DNA from: an uncultured Mailhella sp.
GTDB taxonomy: Bacteria > Desulfobacterota > Desulfovibrionia > Desulfovibrionales > Desulfovibrionaceae
Direction: 5' to 3'
DNA length: 15,034 nucleotides
Assembly (NCBI GenBank): GCA_910579055.1
Contig: CAJTSU010000085.1
Span: forward strand, 1-15,034
Shown one piece after another: positions 14,509 to 15,034 of this stretch (position 1 is its first letter; each line of letters opens with the position of its first letter). Under the pieces are notes generated by a model that ran no database searches, was not told the DNA's origin, and worked only from the letters and a program-made list of their open reading frames with translations. The position numbers and the translations under genes are program-made.

Positions 14509-15000
14509 ATGAAAAGTCTTAACCAAAGCGTCATCAAACACAAGACCGGACTTCTCAATCTTGCCGCCGAACTGGGCAATATCTCCAAAGCCTGCCGTAT
14601 CATGGGCTTTTCCAAGGATATCTTTTACCGCTATCAGGCCGCCCGGGATGCGGGTGGGGTGGAAGCCCTGTTTGAGGTCAGTCGCGGAAAACCGAATCTG
14701 AAAAATCGTGTGGAAGAAGCGACTGAACAGGCTGTTGTCGAGTTCGCCACCGCATTTCCCGCATACGGGCAAGTCAGGGCCAGCAACGAACTACGCAAGC
14801 AAGGTATCTTCGTCTCTCCGTCTGGAGTGCGCTCCATCTGGCTGCGTCATGACCTTGCTTCCATGACGCAGTGCCTGACAGCTTTGGAAAAAATGTCCGC
14901 TGAACAAGGCCTGGTGCTGACCGAAGCACAGGTACAGGCTCTGGAGCGTAAAAAGCGGGATGATGAGGCATCCGGCGAGCTAGTGGTCAGTCAAGGTTGA
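14509..15000 (+). pseudogene. IS481-type transposase, N-terminal fragment
   Basis: A 163-residue open frame matching the N-terminal half of an IS481-like transposase, usually about 350 residues. It opens with MKSLNQSVIKHKTGLLNLAAELGN, has a helix-turn-helix (ISKACRIMGFSKDIFYRYQ, about 24-42), then NLKNRVEEATEQAV and the GVRSIWLRHDL and ALERKKRDDEAS segments. Family members continue after DDEACGE with the rve/DDE catalytic domain; here the sequence switches to LVVSQG and stops, and no frame downstream restores it before the window edge. The catalytic domain is therefore absent and the protein cannot transpose alone; it could still bind IS ends. An ATG right after the structured leader is the family start; an in-frame upstream TTG at 14431 is possible but less likely. 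The left IS end is probably near 14412 (TTGATCTGACAGGACGC). Confidence 0.8.
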
Positions 15001-15006
15001 AAAGTC

Positions 15007-15025
15007 GAAGATACGACATATCTTC
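15007..15025. repeat. Short perfect inverted repeat past the transposase fragment
   Basis: GAAGAT (15007-15012) and ATCTTC (15020-15025) flank a 7-base spacer, 6 bases after the premature stop. It lies in sequence that is no longer transposase. It may be a small operator or chance; the window ends too soon to judge. Confidence 0.3.
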
Positions 15026-15034
15026 TTCCATAGC

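Noticed and set aside
14413..14994. Complete short IS with both ends (TTGATCTGAC on the left, GTCAGTCAA near 14988-14996 on the right)
   Set aside because: The match between the ends needs a gap and covers under ten bases, so the right end is not established.
13101..15034. A prophage
   Set aside because: Only a repressor and one small protein resemble phage genes. No integrase, replication, capsid, lysis gene or attachment site is visible.

Overview
The window looks like the chromosome of a GC-rich Gram-negative bacterium. The style of the lipid A genes, the alpha-2-macroglobulin/pbpC pair and the protein sequences suggest a Desulfovibrionaceae-type (Desulfobacterota) organism. That assignment is recalled from family resemblance, not from a search. 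About 12.5 kb is envelope housekeeping DNA, followed by roughly 2.5 kb of AT-richer accessory DNA.

Positions 58-8391 (minus strand) hold a two-gene unit read right to left: a very large secreted alpha-2-macroglobulin-like protein with an intact CTEQ thioester motif, then, after a 6-bp gap, the peptidoglycan synthase PbpC. In many bacteria this pair acts together, trapping foreign proteases and repairing cell wall. Upstream, also on minus, is a separate 183-residue protein with a CxxC/CxxC zinc-ribbon-like pattern (8603-9154). A terminator-like hairpin lies between it and the pair.

Positions 9354-12530 (plus strand) hold an outer-membrane/lipid A operon: a promoter-like sequence, the OmpH/Skp chaperone, lpxD, fabZ and lpxA, closed by a clear intrinsic terminator. 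A perfect 13-bp hairpin separates skp from lpxD. No lpxB or lpxI follows lpxA in this window.

Positions 12531-15034 are accessory. A gene-free stretch (12531-13100) carries several 18-bp dyads and a 334-bp segment bounded by 15-bp imperfect inverted repeats. It is followed by an S24-type (LexA/CI-like) self-cleaving repressor on minus, a divergent promoter region with two dyads, a small protein made of two repeats of one module, and the N-terminal half of an IS481-type transposase preceded by a three-way-junction leader that would hide its ribosome binding site. No integrase, capsid or replication gene is visible, so this is not a recognisable prophage.

The most interesting signal is a shared DNA motif. 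Dyads of the form TGTTYC-N6-GRAACA occur beside the repressor gene and in the gene-free stretch. The 13-mer TGTTCCRRAATAG occurs four times, all outside genes, including near the alpha-2-macroglobulin start and just past pbpC. It may be an operator family read by the S24 repressor, or the ends of a small transposable element, or an element that carries operators.
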